In this document: one piece after another, positions 8,955-17,117 of the stretch
Position numbering within the stretch: the stretch's first letter is position 1
Layout: the number at the start of each line of letters is the position of its first letter
Origin: Evansella alkalicola
Lineage (GTDB): Bacteria > Bacillota > Bacilli > Bacillales > Salisediminibacteriaceae
NCBI RefSeq assembly: GCF_019042735.1
Contig: NZ_JAHQCR010000070.1
Location: 52,814 to 116,813, forward strand
Direction of reading: 5' to 3'
DNA: 64,000 bases
Translations under genes and position numbers: made by a program
Notes under the pieces: generated by a model
Database searches by the model: none
What the model was told of the DNA's origin: nothing
The model's input: the letters and a program-made list of their open reading frames with translations, nothing else

Positions 8955-9380
8955 TTGACAAATGAACAGGTAGAGACGAACTCTCTTGATGTAGATGAGG
9001 TAGCGAATGAAAGAAGTGCAGCCATTGAAATTGGTGGGGTGAAGTATAAGCTCGTTTTGACTACCAAAGCAACCAAGGAAATCGCAAAACGCTATGGCGG
9101 TTTAGAAAATCTCGGAACGAAGCTTGTGGAGAACAAGGACTTTGAATTGGCTTTAGATGAAGTTGTCTGGCTCGTTACTTTACTCGCTAACCAGTCCATC
9201 CTCATTCACAATATCAGAAATAAGGATGACAAGAAGGAATTATTGGAAGAAGATGAGGTGGAGCTGTTAACGACACCTTTTGAATTAGCAGAGTACAAAA
9301 ATGCCATCATGGTCAGCATGATGAAAGGCACAAAACGTCATATAGCGAGTGAACCAGAAAAAAACGTGGAAGTCGGGTAA
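8955..9380 (+). CDS. Tail assembly chaperone (gpG analogue)
   Basis: 141-residue product made without frameshifting. It binds the tape measure during tail assembly. Context (between tail tube and tape measure) and the sequence AAIEIGGVKYKLVLTTKATKEIAKRYGGLENL, which is typical of these chaperones, support this. Near its end the codons GAA AAA AAC place a canonical A AAA AAC slippery heptamer at 9359-9365. Start TTG 8955 follows GGGAGGATG. Confidence 0.82.
   Translation: MTNEQVETNSLDVDEVANERSAAIEIGGVKYKLVLTTKATKEIAKRYGGLENLGTKLVENKDFELALDEVVWLVTLLANQSILIHNIRNKDDKKELLEEDEVELLTTPFELAEYKNAIMVSMMKGTKRHIASEPEKNVEVG
9359..9365 (+). promoter_or_regulatory. Programmed -1 frameshift slippery site (A AAA AAC)
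   Basis: The heptamer lies in register with the upstream frame (A AAA AAC), just before the stop at 9378-9380. Slipping back one base opens a downstream frame of 67 codons. This is the G/GT arrangement conserved in tailed phages. Confidence 0.82.
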
Positions 9381-9568
9381 GCGATGATGAGTTGTTTATC
9401 CGACTTCTTTATTATGGAACGGCCCATTTAAACCGTCGAGAAGAAGAAGTCTGGCTCATGCCTTTGGGCTACTTAATGGATCTATGGGAATGTCATAAGC
9501 AGTTTACTGGAATAGCAAAACCGCTGAGGGAAATATCGATTGATGATGTGATTCCGGTTGGGATTTAA
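9365..9568 (+). CDS. Tail chaperone -1 frameshift extension (GT product, T part)
   Basis: After a -1 slip at 9359-9365 translation continues as RGSRVSDDELFIRLLYYGTA...NRREEEVWLMPLGYLMDLWECHKQF... to the TAA at 9566-9568, giving a protein of roughly 204 residues. This frame has no credible start of its own. The T part, with LMPLGYLMDLWECH, looks like the T domains that recruit tail tube subunits. Coordinates cover only the extension. Confidence 0.8.
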   Translation, partial: RGSRVSDDELFIRLLYYGTAHLNRREEEVWLMPLGYLMDLWECHKQFTGIAKPLREISIDDVIPVGI

Positions 9569-9605
9569 AATGAAATAAAGTGGGTTGAGCTTTTTTTAGT
9601 TAGAG

Positions 9606-9826
9606 GTATACTGTTAGCAAAAGAAGGAGTTGATTGTGTGACTGGTGACAGACAGGCAAAAGCCAATATTAGTTCATTTACTCTAGATGAAGAAGCTGCT
9701 AAAAAAATCATTTCTACTCCACGTACAATACTTAATGAAACAGATGTATTCAATGATATGAGGCATAGTAAATCAGAACGGATTGCTAATGCAAAAAGAA
9801 TATTGGATTCAAGGAAAGAAAAGTAG
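9606..9826 (+). CDS. Small hypothetical protein with its own promoter
   Basis: The coding part is 9638-9826 (62 residues, GTG start after AAGGAG); a TATACT at 9607-9612 suggests a separate promoter. The product is hydrophilic and helical (TLDEEAAKKIISTPRTILNETDVFNDMRHSKSERIANAKRIL) and I do not recognise it. A free-standing small gene between chaperone and tape measure is unusual and may be a moron expressed in the lysogen. Confidence 0.5.
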
Positions 9827-9850
9827 TTTATTTACAAGTTAGTTATACAC

Positions 9851-9883
9851 GGAACCCGTTACAGAGACTGGGTTTCTTTTTTT
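9851..9883 (+). terminator. Terminator before the tape measure gene
   Basis: GGAACCCGT pairs with ACTGGGTTTC around a 7-base loop, followed by seven or more T. It closes the small gene ending at 9826. Confidence 0.65.
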
Positions 9884-9909
9884 ATGTCTAAAAGAGAGGA
9901 GGTGGAAAT

Positions 9910-12183
9910 GTGTCCGATAATTTTGGTCTGAAAATTGGTGTCGAAGGAGAAAAAGAGTTTAAAAATGCCTTAAGGGATATCAACCGAAACTTTAAAGTGC
10001 TAGGGAGTGAGATGAAACTCGTTAGTTCTCAATTTGATAAGCAAGACAAATCGATTGAGGCGGTTACTGCTAGAAATGCTGTACTTAATAAAGAGATTGA
10101 TGCCCAGAAAGATAAAATTGGCACGCTGGAGAAGGCCCTCGAGAATGCGGCTTCTTCCTTTGGCGAAAATGATAAACGCACCCAAGCTTGGCAAATTCAG
10201 CTGAACAATGCCAAAGCTGCCCTAAACGGAATGGAAAGTGAGCTAGATGAAAATAACCGAACCCTAGAAGCGGCGAGTGAAGGTTTTGATGAAGCAGGAA
10301 GTGAAGCTGATAAATTTGGAGATGAAGTTAAAGATGCAGCGGACACTGCAGATGATGCAGGGGGTAAATTTGAAAAGTTAGGTTCAGTTGTAAAAGGTGT
10401 AGCGGTTGGAATTGGTGTAGCCATGGCTGCCATTGGAACTGCAGCAGTTACAGCGGGAAAGAAGTTGTACGATATGGCCAACGATGCGGCTGCAGCAGGG
10501 GATGAAATCGACAAAGCGAGTCAACGAGTTGGTTTTTCCAAAGAGGCTTATCAGGAATGGGAATACGTTTTATCTCAAAATGGCGCCAGTATCGATACGT
10601 TAGATAATGGTATGAAGAAACTAAATAACACTGTCGATGATGCGATTAACGGAAGTGACTCTGCTGCGAAGAGATTTGAGCGATTAGGTATCTCTATGGA
10701 GGATTTACAAGGAAAAAGTCGTGAAGAAATCTTTGAAATGACGGTTCGTGGCCTTCAAGGGATGACAGATGAAAGTGAAAAAGCAGCGGTAGCCAATGAT
10801 CTACTCGGGAGTTCATCTGTAGAATTATCAGCTTTACTCAACCAAACAGCGGAAGGTACAGATGAACTGAAGCAAAAAGCTCATGAACTCGGACTCGTCA
10901 TGAGTGAAGATGCGGTAAATGCAGCTGTTGAATACACAGATGCGATGGATAATTTCACAAGAACATTCCAGGCAGTCAAAAACAACATCGCTTCTGAATT
11001 GTTACCGGGATTTACGATGATCCTTGACGGCTTAACTGGTCTTATTACAGGACAAGAAGGGGCATCCGAAAAGCTAAAGCAAGGAGCGGAAGAAACCGTT
11101 CAACAGATTGGAGAGATTCTCCCTCGAATATTGGATGTGGTGACGGGTCTTATTTCAGCGATTGCTGAAGTAGCTCCAGAATTAGTGATGGCTCTTGTGA
11201 ACGGTATTATCGAGAATTTACCGACGTTAATTACAGCGGCAACAAGCATCATCATGACTTTAGTAAGTGGCATTATCGAAGCCCTGCCTCAAATCACCGA
11301 GGGAGCACTTCAGTTGGTACTCGCTCTTGTTAATGGCATCGTCGAAAATCTACCTTCCTTAGTTGAAGCGGCGCTGGTAATGGTCGTTACCTTGGCAGAA
11401 GGGATTGGAGAAGCCATACCTGAACTCATCCCTGTCATTGTGGAAACGATCATGGTCATTGTAAATACAATCCTCAGTAACTTGGATATGGTTTTAGATG
11501 CAGCTTTCAAAATTATTGAAGGGTTAGCACTGGGATTAATCAATGCACTTCCAAGACTTGTCGAAGCACTGCCTACTATTATTTTAACCCTTATCAACTT
11601 TATCACCGGGAACTTACCAAGGATTGTCGAGATGGGAGTAAAGCTGATTATTCAATTAGCGGCTGGAATTATTCAAGCCATTCCCCAGCTTGTTGCTCAA
11701 TTGCCACAAGTCATTTCCGCTCTCCTCGTTGGCCTAGGCAAAGCGGTTTTATCTATAGGTGCCATTGGTCGCGATATTGTTCGCGGTCTTTGGAATGGGA
11801 TCTCTTCTATGATTGGTTGGATCCAAGATAAGGTTGGCAGCTTTGTCGGTGGGATTGTCAGCAATGTAAAAGGGGTCCTTGGCATTCGTTCCCCTTCTAG
11901 GGTCTTTGCTGGCATTGGTGAGAACATGGGTGAAGGGATTGGAGAAGGTTTTTCTAGTGCGATGAGTGATGTAGAAAAAGACATGGAAGGTGCGATTCCA
12001 ACTGACTTTGATCTTGACCTGAATAGTGAAATTGGTGCGACAGCCAAAGGAGCAAACGGATCGCTACTAGATGTGACTATTCCTTTGACCATTGATGGAA
12101 CGGTATTAACTCGAATTATCGCCCAACTTCAATGGAACCAAAACACTGTAACCATTAGGAACTTAGGAGTTGCTAAATCATAG
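9910..12183 (+). CDS. Tail tape measure protein
   Basis: Sets tail length and is ejected through the membrane with the DNA. The N-terminal ~150 residues are coiled coil (KVLGSEMKLVSSQFDKQDKSIEAV...). A first hydrophobic segment follows (VVKGVAVGIGVAMAAIGTAAV). Residues ~370-640 carry a run of similar hydrophobic units built on VNGIIENLPTLI / VSGIIEALPQI / VNGIVENLPSLV, the usual membrane-active repeats. The end, GIRSPSRVFAGIGENMGEGIGEGF, is the conserved tape measure tail. Start GTG 9910 follows GAGGAGGTGG. At 757 residues the tail should be fairly short. Confidence 0.95.
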   Translation: MSDNFGLKIGVEGEKEFKNALRDINRNFKVLGSEMKLVSSQFDKQDKSIEAVTARNAVLNKEIDAQKDKIGTLEKALENAASSFGENDKRTQAWQIQLNNAKAALNGMESELDENNRTLEAASEGFDEAGSEADKFGDEVKDAADTADDAGGKFEKLGSVVKGVAVGIGVAMAAIGTAAVTAGKKLYDMANDAAAAGDEIDKASQRVGFSKEAYQEWEYVLSQNGASIDTLDNGMKKLNNTVDDAINGSDSAAKRFERLGISMEDLQGKSREEIFEMTVRGLQGMTDESEKAAVANDLLGSSSVELSALLNQTAEGTDELKQKAHELGLVMSEDAVNAAVEYTDAMDNFTRTFQAVKNNIASELLPGFTMILDGLTGLITGQEGASEKLKQGAEETVQQIGEILPRILDVVTGLISAIAEVAPELVMALVNGIIENLPTLITAATSIIMTLVSGIIEALPQITEGALQLVLALVNGIVENLPSLVEAALVMVVTLAEGIGEAIPELIPVIVETIMVIVNTILSNLDMVLDAAFKIIEGLALGLINALPRLVEALPTIILTLINFITGNLPRIVEMGVKLIIQLAAGIIQAIPQLVAQLPQVISALLVGLGKAVLSIGAIGRDIVRGLWNGISSMIGWIQDKVGSFVGGIVSNVKGVLGIRSPSRVFAGIGENMGEGIGEGFSSAMSDVEKDMEGAIPTDFDLDLNSEIGATAKGANGSLLDVTIPLTIDGTVLTRIIAQLQWNQNTVTIRNLGVAKS

Positions 12184-12220
12184 GTGAACCACACTTGGCA
12201 GAAAGGAGGGCAGGTAAGCC

Positions 12221-13378
12221 ATGATTGAAGTTTATGCAGGGAACACCCTGATCCAAACTGTGAAAAAGGTTATGACCGCTAATATTCGAGAAACGCTAGA
12301 AGGAGAGTTCACCCTATCATTTACGGTACTGGCGAAATCTGCCCTTGCTTTAAAGACGAAACAGCTGGCCAAGATAAATGAGCAATTCTTTGAAATTGTC
12401 CAGATTAACAAGTCAATTCAGGGCAGCCTGCCAATTTGTTCGGTGACTTGTGAACATGTATCTTACACCTTAAATAATGATTGGTATAGAATCGACGACT
12501 TTGATTTTTCCGGAGATCCAGCAGAAGGACTTGAATTACTACTAGCTGGTACTCCTTTTTCCGTAGGGATTGTTGAATTTACAGACACTATTAATATAAA
12601 AATTAATCAGCTCGTTAGAAGGCGAGCAGCTCTGATGCAGTTCATCGGCCTTTTAGGTGGAGAGCTCGAGTACGATGGTTATCAAATAAACATTCGTAGT
12701 CATCGAGGGAGCATGGAACATAAAGCAGTTATGGATTCCAAAAACGTGACCAATGTATCGGTGTCATATGACTCGAGGGAAAATGCCTCTTCTTATGATA
12801 TTTCCTTCTTTAAGCTCTTGAACCTATCCGTTGGCGACAATGTTCATATCGTTTTTAAGCCGCTAGGTATCAATGTGAAAACGAGGATTATTTCATTGGA
12901 GTATAACCCTTTCTATCGATACAACATTCGGGTAGAAGTGGGAAGGTACAGGCCTAGCATCTCTGATACGTTTTATCGAATTGAAAGCTCCATGAATACA
13001 GTGGAATCGTCAATCACACAGGTTGGAAGTTCCGTCGATGGTCTTCAACACCAAGTGAATCAACTAGGCATTTCCTACACGATTGTGAAAAACCTGACTG
13101 TCGATGCTAGTTCTATTAATGTCACTTATGAAGTAGAAAAAGGGGACACCCATCAGTACCATGCTCAATACAGTTACACTGCGGACAGTAATGGAAGAAT
13201 AACATCGATTACGCTTGAAGATATTTTTTCGGAATTGCTATTAAAAGAAGTGTCTTCTTTGTTGGTAGATGCTTCGAGGTTTGAGATTACTTATGTAGAT
13301 GGGACTACAGCGAATTATGATTATACGACCGATAGCAGTGGTCGGATTACTGGGATTGATAAGGTGTTGGAGGGATAG
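12221..13378 (+). CDS. Tal-like tail protein (tail-associated lysin/spike base)
   Basis: 385-residue protein of the prophage endopeptidase tail family, forming the hub at the tail tip. The N terminus (MIEVYAGNTLIQTV...EGEFTLSFTV...KQLAKINEQFFEIVQINKS) and YDSRENASSYDISFFKLLNLSVGDNVHIVFKPLGI fit the gp27/Tal core. The last ~100 residues carry two copies of a small motif, SYTADSNGRITSITLED and DYTTDSSGRITGIDKV. It directly follows the tape measure gene; no separate distal tail protein (Dit) gene lies between them. Confidence 0.8.
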   Translation: MIEVYAGNTLIQTVKKVMTANIRETLEGEFTLSFTVLAKSALALKTKQLAKINEQFFEIVQINKSIQGSLPICSVTCEHVSYTLNNDWYRIDDFDFSGDPAEGLELLLAGTPFSVGIVEFTDTINIKINQLVRRRAALMQFIGLLGGELEYDGYQINIRSHRGSMEHKAVMDSKNVTNVSVSYDSRENASSYDISFFKLLNLSVGDNVHIVFKPLGINVKTRIISLEYNPFYRYNIRVEVGRYRPSISDTFYRIESSMNTVESSITQVGSSVDGLQHQVNQLGISYTIVKNLTVDASSINVTYEVEKGDTHQYHAQYSYTADSNGRITSITLEDIFSELLLKEVSSLLVDASRFEITYVDGTTANYDYTTDSSGRITGIDKVLEG

Positions 13379-13402
13379 AGTATGAGTTACGGTCCTCATG
13401 TT

Positions 13403-13452
13403 TTTTTGCATATATGCTCAAATTATTTATAATTAAAGCATAAAAGCAAAAA
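13403..13452 (+). promoter_or_regulatory. Promoter flanked by inverted repeats (likely AbiEi operator)
   Basis: A -35 TTGCAT (13406-13411) and -10 TATAAT (13428-13433), 16 bases apart, lie between two arms of an imperfect inverted repeat: TTTTTGCATATATGCT (13403-13418) and AGCATAAAAGCAAAAA (13437-13452), which match at 13 of 16 positions. AbiEi-type antitoxins are known to repress their own promoter through such inverted repeats, so this is the expected operator of the next gene. Confidence 0.7.
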
Positions 13453-13465
13453 TGAGGTTGGTTTA

Positions 13466-14059
13466 ATGGGATATCGAGAACAGTTAGAGGATTTAATTGC
13501 TGAAAATCAAGGACTTATTTTTACAAAGGAAGTTGAAAGGAAAGGGATCCCACGACATTATTTAACGTTATTAATGCGAGAGGGAAAGCTTGAGAGAGTT
13601 GCAAACGGTACATACGTTACATCGGATGCATTGGAAGATGAAATGTATATCCTTCAAGTAAAGAGGCAAAGAGTAATTTTTTCTCATGAAACAGCATTAA
13701 ATCTGTATGATTTAACCGACAGGATACCTCTTGAGTGGTCAGTTACAGTACCATACGGCTATAACGGGACTAATCTAAGAAAGTCAGGCATTCAGGTTTA
13801 TACTGTGAAAAGATCCCATTATTTAATGGGGGTAACAGAGGCAGAAACGATATTTGGAAGAAAAATCAAAACTTACAATAAGGAAAGAACGATTTGTGAC
13901 ATTGCCCGTAACCGACATAATATGGATGTTGCTGTTTTAAACGAAGCAATTAGAAGGTATTCCAGGAGTAGTGAAAAGAATATTCCGCAACTCTTAAGAT
14001 ATGCAAAAGAATTAGGGGTTCAAAAAATAGTAAGAAATTATATGGAGATGTTTTTATAA
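13466..14059 (+). CDS. AbiEi-like antitoxin domain protein
   Basis: 197-residue protein of the type IV AbiEi antitoxin family. The N-terminal winged helix is visible (LIAENQGLIFTKEVERKGIPRHYLTLLMREGKLERVANGTYV), followed by the conserved VIFSHETALNLYDLTDRIP and the C-terminal domain ending NIPQLLRYAKELGVQKIVRNYMEMFL. The usual partner, an AbiEii nucleotidyltransferase toxin, is absent; the next gene is unrelated to AbiEii. It sits as a moron inside the tail module behind its own promoter, so it is probably expressed in the lysogen. Confidence 0.82.
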   Translation: MGYREQLEDLIAENQGLIFTKEVERKGIPRHYLTLLMREGKLERVANGTYVTSDALEDEMYILQVKRQRVIFSHETALNLYDLTDRIPLEWSVTVPYGYNGTNLRKSGIQVYTVKRSHYLMGVTEAETIFGRKIKTYNKERTICDIARNRHNMDVAVLNEAIRRYSRSSEKNIPQLLRYAKELGVQKIVRNYMEMFL

Positions 14060-14112
14060 AGGGAAGTTTAGCGATGAAGTGGATTATCTCTAAGAAAAAA
14101 GGAAGTGTTCGA

Positions 14113-14499
14113 ATGAAAAATGCCCCAGATGTATTGTGGTTGATTTGGCAGAACGAAGAAACTGAACAATGTTACTACGTTGGTAACTTAATTCTTCATC
14201 AAGATGGCACGTATACATTTTCTTATGAGTTAAGTGGGAAGAGACAAACTTTAACTGAAGCAATGCAAAATGGGTATAAGCCACATTTATCATTTCGAGA
14301 TATAGAAAAGACTTATGTTTCTGACCGGCTTTTTGGACCCTTTGCACGTCGATTACCGGATAAAAGGAGACCAGATTTTAAAGGGATTTTAAAAGCTAAC
14401 CATCTAACTTCAGACTACACAGATATGGATTTATTACGTGTGACAGGTGGAAGATTAGCCACTGACTCATATGAATTTGCAGTACCAATTAGAACGTAG
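14113..14499 (+). CDS. Partner of AbiEi-like protein, unknown function
   Basis: About 128 residues from ATG 14113 (AAAAGGAAG upstream); an upstream ATG at 14074 would add 13. The pattern VLWLIWQNEETEQCYYVGNLI..., DRLFGPFARRLPDKRRPDFKGIL and LLRVTGGRLATDSYEF recalls, from memory, the N-terminal region of some HIRAN-domain proteins, but no HIRAN domain follows. It starts 53 bases after the AbiEi-like gene and shares its promoter. It could be the toxin or a second regulator of a two-gene system. No catalytic motif seen. Confidence 0.6.
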   Translation: MKNAPDVLWLIWQNEETEQCYYVGNLILHQDGTYTFSYELSGKRQTLTEAMQNGYKPHLSFRDIEKTYVSDRLFGPFARRLPDKRRPDFKGILKANHLTSDYTDMDLLRVTGGRLATDSYEFAVPIRT

Positions 14500-14537
14500 C
14501 TCATCACTATTACCGGGTGGTGGGCTATTTTCATGCC
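14500..14537 (+). terminator. Hairpin closing the AbiEi-like module
   Basis: GCTCATCAC and GTGGTGGGC can pair, followed by TATTTTCATG. A similar hairpin (GCTCATCAT/ATGGTGGGC, then TTTTTTCATG) follows the ABC-three-component module at 18857-18890. Confidence 0.55.
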
Positions 14538-14555
14538 GAAACGGAGGGATAGTTT

Positions 14556-15611
14556 GTGAGTTATGATCGAAATTTCAATAACACATTAGCGATCTGGACA
14601 GCTTTTGGTGGCAGAGGTGAACTTATTCTTCCTATCCCTACCTTGAACTGGCAAAGAAAATATTATTACGACTTTGGCTACAGCCAATATGGAAGTGAGA
14701 GACAAATCAATGTCTATGATAATGGGAATGTACAAATAGCTGTGTATTATGCGAAAACACCATATATGTCCTATTACAACAAGACCACGGGTCAATGGAC
14801 AGTGGTAGATGTATCTTGGTGGGCACATGGGGAGCCGGAAATTCTTTATGCTGGCGGTGGTGTATTTATAGCAAAAATCACAGGGTTTGCAAACATCATC
14901 GCTTCTTTTGACGGCATCACCTGGCATAATGCTGGATACTGTGTTGGAGCACAAAATGCGATGACAACTGGTGCCTATGATATGGATAGGGGAAGTGGAA
15001 TTGTCAGTTGGTGGTACAATCAAACCCCTATTTATTATAGTTTTGATTCCCTGACAGAAAGAACTGAATGGCCATTAGCAAGCGGTGGTGGTGTTCCAAT
15101 CTTTAGATATCTGACTACCCATAAAGGGCAATTTGTTGGTGTGGTTGGTGGTGACCGATCGATTGCAGCAGCAAGTTCATCTAGTCCTGGACTTTGGAAT
15201 ACGACTATACCTGAAGATGCAAATGATAGTCGGTACATGTTTATTCGTTCTGTTAATGGAAAACTGTTTGTGATGAGATGGCGATATGTGAACAACACCT
15301 ATCATGTAAATCTTTGTGTGTTAAATGATAGTGCCACTCAGCTAACGGAAACGAACCTTTCTCATGTTGGCGATCTTGCTGACAACCGTATCGCTAATCC
15401 ACAAAATATCATCTGGATGGAAGCTTGGGGGAAGTTTGCTCTTTTTAATGAAAGCACACTTTATGTTTCTGGCGATGGCCTGACATGGGAAGGAGTAGAG
15501 CAACCAGGCTTTACAACAACAACCTATGATACCTTTGGTGGAGCTATTTATGTACCGGGAGATGGGTTTTATGTGAAGGCGAGTGGGTTTGTGTATTATG
15601 CTCCGTATTAA
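14556..15611 (+). CDS. Probable receptor-binding protein, beta-propeller-like
   Basis: 351-residue protein after the Tal gene, where the receptor-binding or baseplate fibre is expected. It is rich in aromatics and glycine. It has spaced Asp-box-like motifs of the S-x-D-G-x-T-W type: ASFDGITWH, YYSFDSLTERTEW and YVSGDGLTWEG, as found in BNR-repeat propellers. A propeller that binds cell-wall carbohydrate is the best guess. Start GTG 14556 follows GGAGGG. I see no hydrolase catalytic motif. Confidence 0.6.
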   Translation: MSYDRNFNNTLAIWTAFGGRGELILPIPTLNWQRKYYYDFGYSQYGSERQINVYDNGNVQIAVYYAKTPYMSYYNKTTGQWTVVDVSWWAHGEPEILYAGGGVFIAKITGFANIIASFDGITWHNAGYCVGAQNAMTTGAYDMDRGSGIVSWWYNQTPIYYSFDSLTERTEWPLASGGGVPIFRYLTTHKGQFVGVVGGDRSIAAASSSSPGLWNTTIPEDANDSRYMFIRSVNGKLFVMRWRYVNNTYHVNLCVLNDSATQLTETNLSHVGDLADNRIANPQNIIWMEAWGKFALFNESTLYVSGDGLTWEGVEQPGFTTTTYDTFGGAIYVPGDGFYVKASGFVYYAPY

Positions 15612-15963
15612 TAAAAATTAGCCAGTAATGTGTCCCTTTCAATGTACAAGTCAACAGTTCAACTATGGTAAAATGAAGTTGAAGTAATGGTGGTTTAGCA
15701 CCATAAAAACTTGACACTTTATCTGGGTTAAGGGTGCCAGCCACTGGCATGTAGTAGGTTAACATGTCATTAGACTGGGAAAGCAGTATAATAACCTGAC
15801 TATTCTAGCGAGAGTAAGATGCTGGTTTATTGGCAAGCAACTGAAAGAATACATTTAGTTAATTATAATTACCAAAAATATGTTAAAATTTCAGTTATAA
15901 TTAAGAATTTAAACCGTAAATAAATCGGCCTCGCTGAATGTTTAATGATAAGGGAGTATTTGC
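15612..15963 (+). other. Non-coding 350-base gap with several hairpins
   Basis: No plausible gene on either strand. It holds a set of small stems in a row: ATGGTG/CACCAT (15687-15704), TGCCAG/CTGGCA (15735-15749) and CATGT/ACATG (15748-15766). An extended -10-like TATGGTAAAAT lies at 15664-15674. Nearer the next gene an inverted repeat TTAATTATAA (15859-15868) / TTATAATTAA (15895-15904) brackets a TTAAAAT, a likely operator and promoter for the ABC-three-component genes. The stem cluster could be a small structured RNA. Confidence 0.4.
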
Positions 15964-16875
15964 ATGAACTCACAAGAAAAGACCATGTTAAGAATAATAT
16001 TTCAAAATAGAATACACAAAAGTGATGCTCAATCATTTGAAGATCTATTTACATCTGTGATGAATTATGCAGAAAAAGATTTCAAACCTATTAAACCTTG
16101 GGGGAATATTGGAGACAGAAAAAATGATGGATATATAAAACAGACTGGAACATACTATCAAGTTTTTGCTCCGGAAGATATAAAAAAATCTTATCCAAGT
16201 GCGGTAAAAAAGCTTCATACAGATTTTAATGGCTTAATGAAACAGTGGTCCCCGGTGAATAGGTTTTATTTTGTAATAAATGATAAATATGATGGGGTAC
16301 ATCCTGATATAGATCAAGAAATGGAAAAAATAAAAGTAGAGCATGGTTTAGAAGATGCAGCAATTCTTATCGCCAAGGATCTGGAAAATATATTGTTTGA
16401 ATTGGAAGATGATCAAATATTTAATATTGTAGGTATGCCACCAGATCCAAGTAGTATTAAAAATATTGATTACTCTATATTAAATCAGGTAATTTCGCAT
16501 ATTATGGAATTGCCGATACATTCCAATGAAGATGGAAAAATAGTGTTACCTGATTGGGACAAAAAAATTCAATTCAATAATTTATCTGATACAGTAGCAA
16601 GGTATCTGGATACAGCTTGTCTACAACTCGATAACTTAGAAGCATATTTAGCAAACAACAGTTACTTTGTTGCAGATGAATTGAGAGATAAGTTGAATGA
16701 AGTTTATCAACAGGAAAAGATAAACAAAAGTGGCGATCAATTATTTATGGCCATGGTAGAACAGCTCAGTCCCAAACAAACTCAACCTTATCAAAATATC
16801 GTGATTATTATAATGGCAAAATATTTTGAGACCTGCGATATATTTGAAGAACCAAGGGAGGAGGAAGAAAGATGA
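15964..16875 (+). CDS. ABC-three-component system effector, nuclease-like
   Basis: 303-residue first gene of a three-gene conflict operon. The N-terminal domain has a short acidic and Gln pattern resembling PD-(D/E)XK-type effectors of such systems: GNIGDRKNDGY (D51, D55) followed by TYYQVFAP (Q66). The C-terminal ~100 residues (LPDWDKKIQFNNLSDTVARYLDTACLQLDNLEAYL...) would be the ABC-3C C-terminal domain that docks with the ATPase. The next gene starts 4 bases before its stop. Nuclease activity is inference from context and spacing, not from a full motif. Confidence 0.65.
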   Translation: MNSQEKTMLRIIFQNRIHKSDAQSFEDLFTSVMNYAEKDFKPIKPWGNIGDRKNDGYIKQTGTYYQVFAPEDIKKSYPSAVKKLHTDFNGLMKQWSPVNRFYFVINDKYDGVHPDIDQEMEKIKVEHGLEDAAILIAKDLENILFELEDDQIFNIVGMPPDPSSIKNIDYSILNQVISHIMELPIHSNEDGKIVLPDWDKKIQFNNLSDTVARYLDTACLQLDNLEAYLANNSYFVADELRDKLNEVYQQEKINKSGDQLFMAMVEQLSPKQTQPYQNIVIIIMAKYFETCDIFEEPREEEER

Positions 16876-17117
16876 TTATGCCAACAAAACACACCCATTT
16901 TTCAGAGTCATTACTTGGATTCGGCGGATATATATTGAAGAAGCTAGATACTAAAAAATCAGTAGATGATCTCTGGAACGAATATCAAAAGGATTTATCC
17001 GATTATCGTTTTGATGCAAAGCATAGTTTCGATAACTTGTTACTTACACTTGTATTTTTACACTCCCTTGGTGCTATTGAGGAAAGTGGGGGAGGTATAA
17101 TGAAATGCGGCTCATAA
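16872..17117 (+). CDS. ABC-three-component system middle component
   Basis: 81-residue linker protein. The pattern TKHTHFSESLLGFGGYILKK, then VDDLWNEY, and SFDNLLLTLVFLHSLGAIEESGGGI matches the small middle component (MC6-like) of ABC-three-component systems, which joins effector and ATPase. It overlaps the gene before by 4 bases and the ATPase gene after by 13 bases, showing tight translational coupling. Confidence 0.8.
   Translation: MIMPTKHTHFSESLLGFGGYILKKLDTKKSVDDLWNEYQKDLSDYRFDAKHSFDNLLLTLVFLHSLGAIEESGGGIMKCGS

Noticed and set aside
10197..12092. Long minus-strand open frames opposite the tape measure gene
   Set aside because: They mirror the low-complexity helical repeats of the tape measure, have no ribosome sites and resemble no protein.
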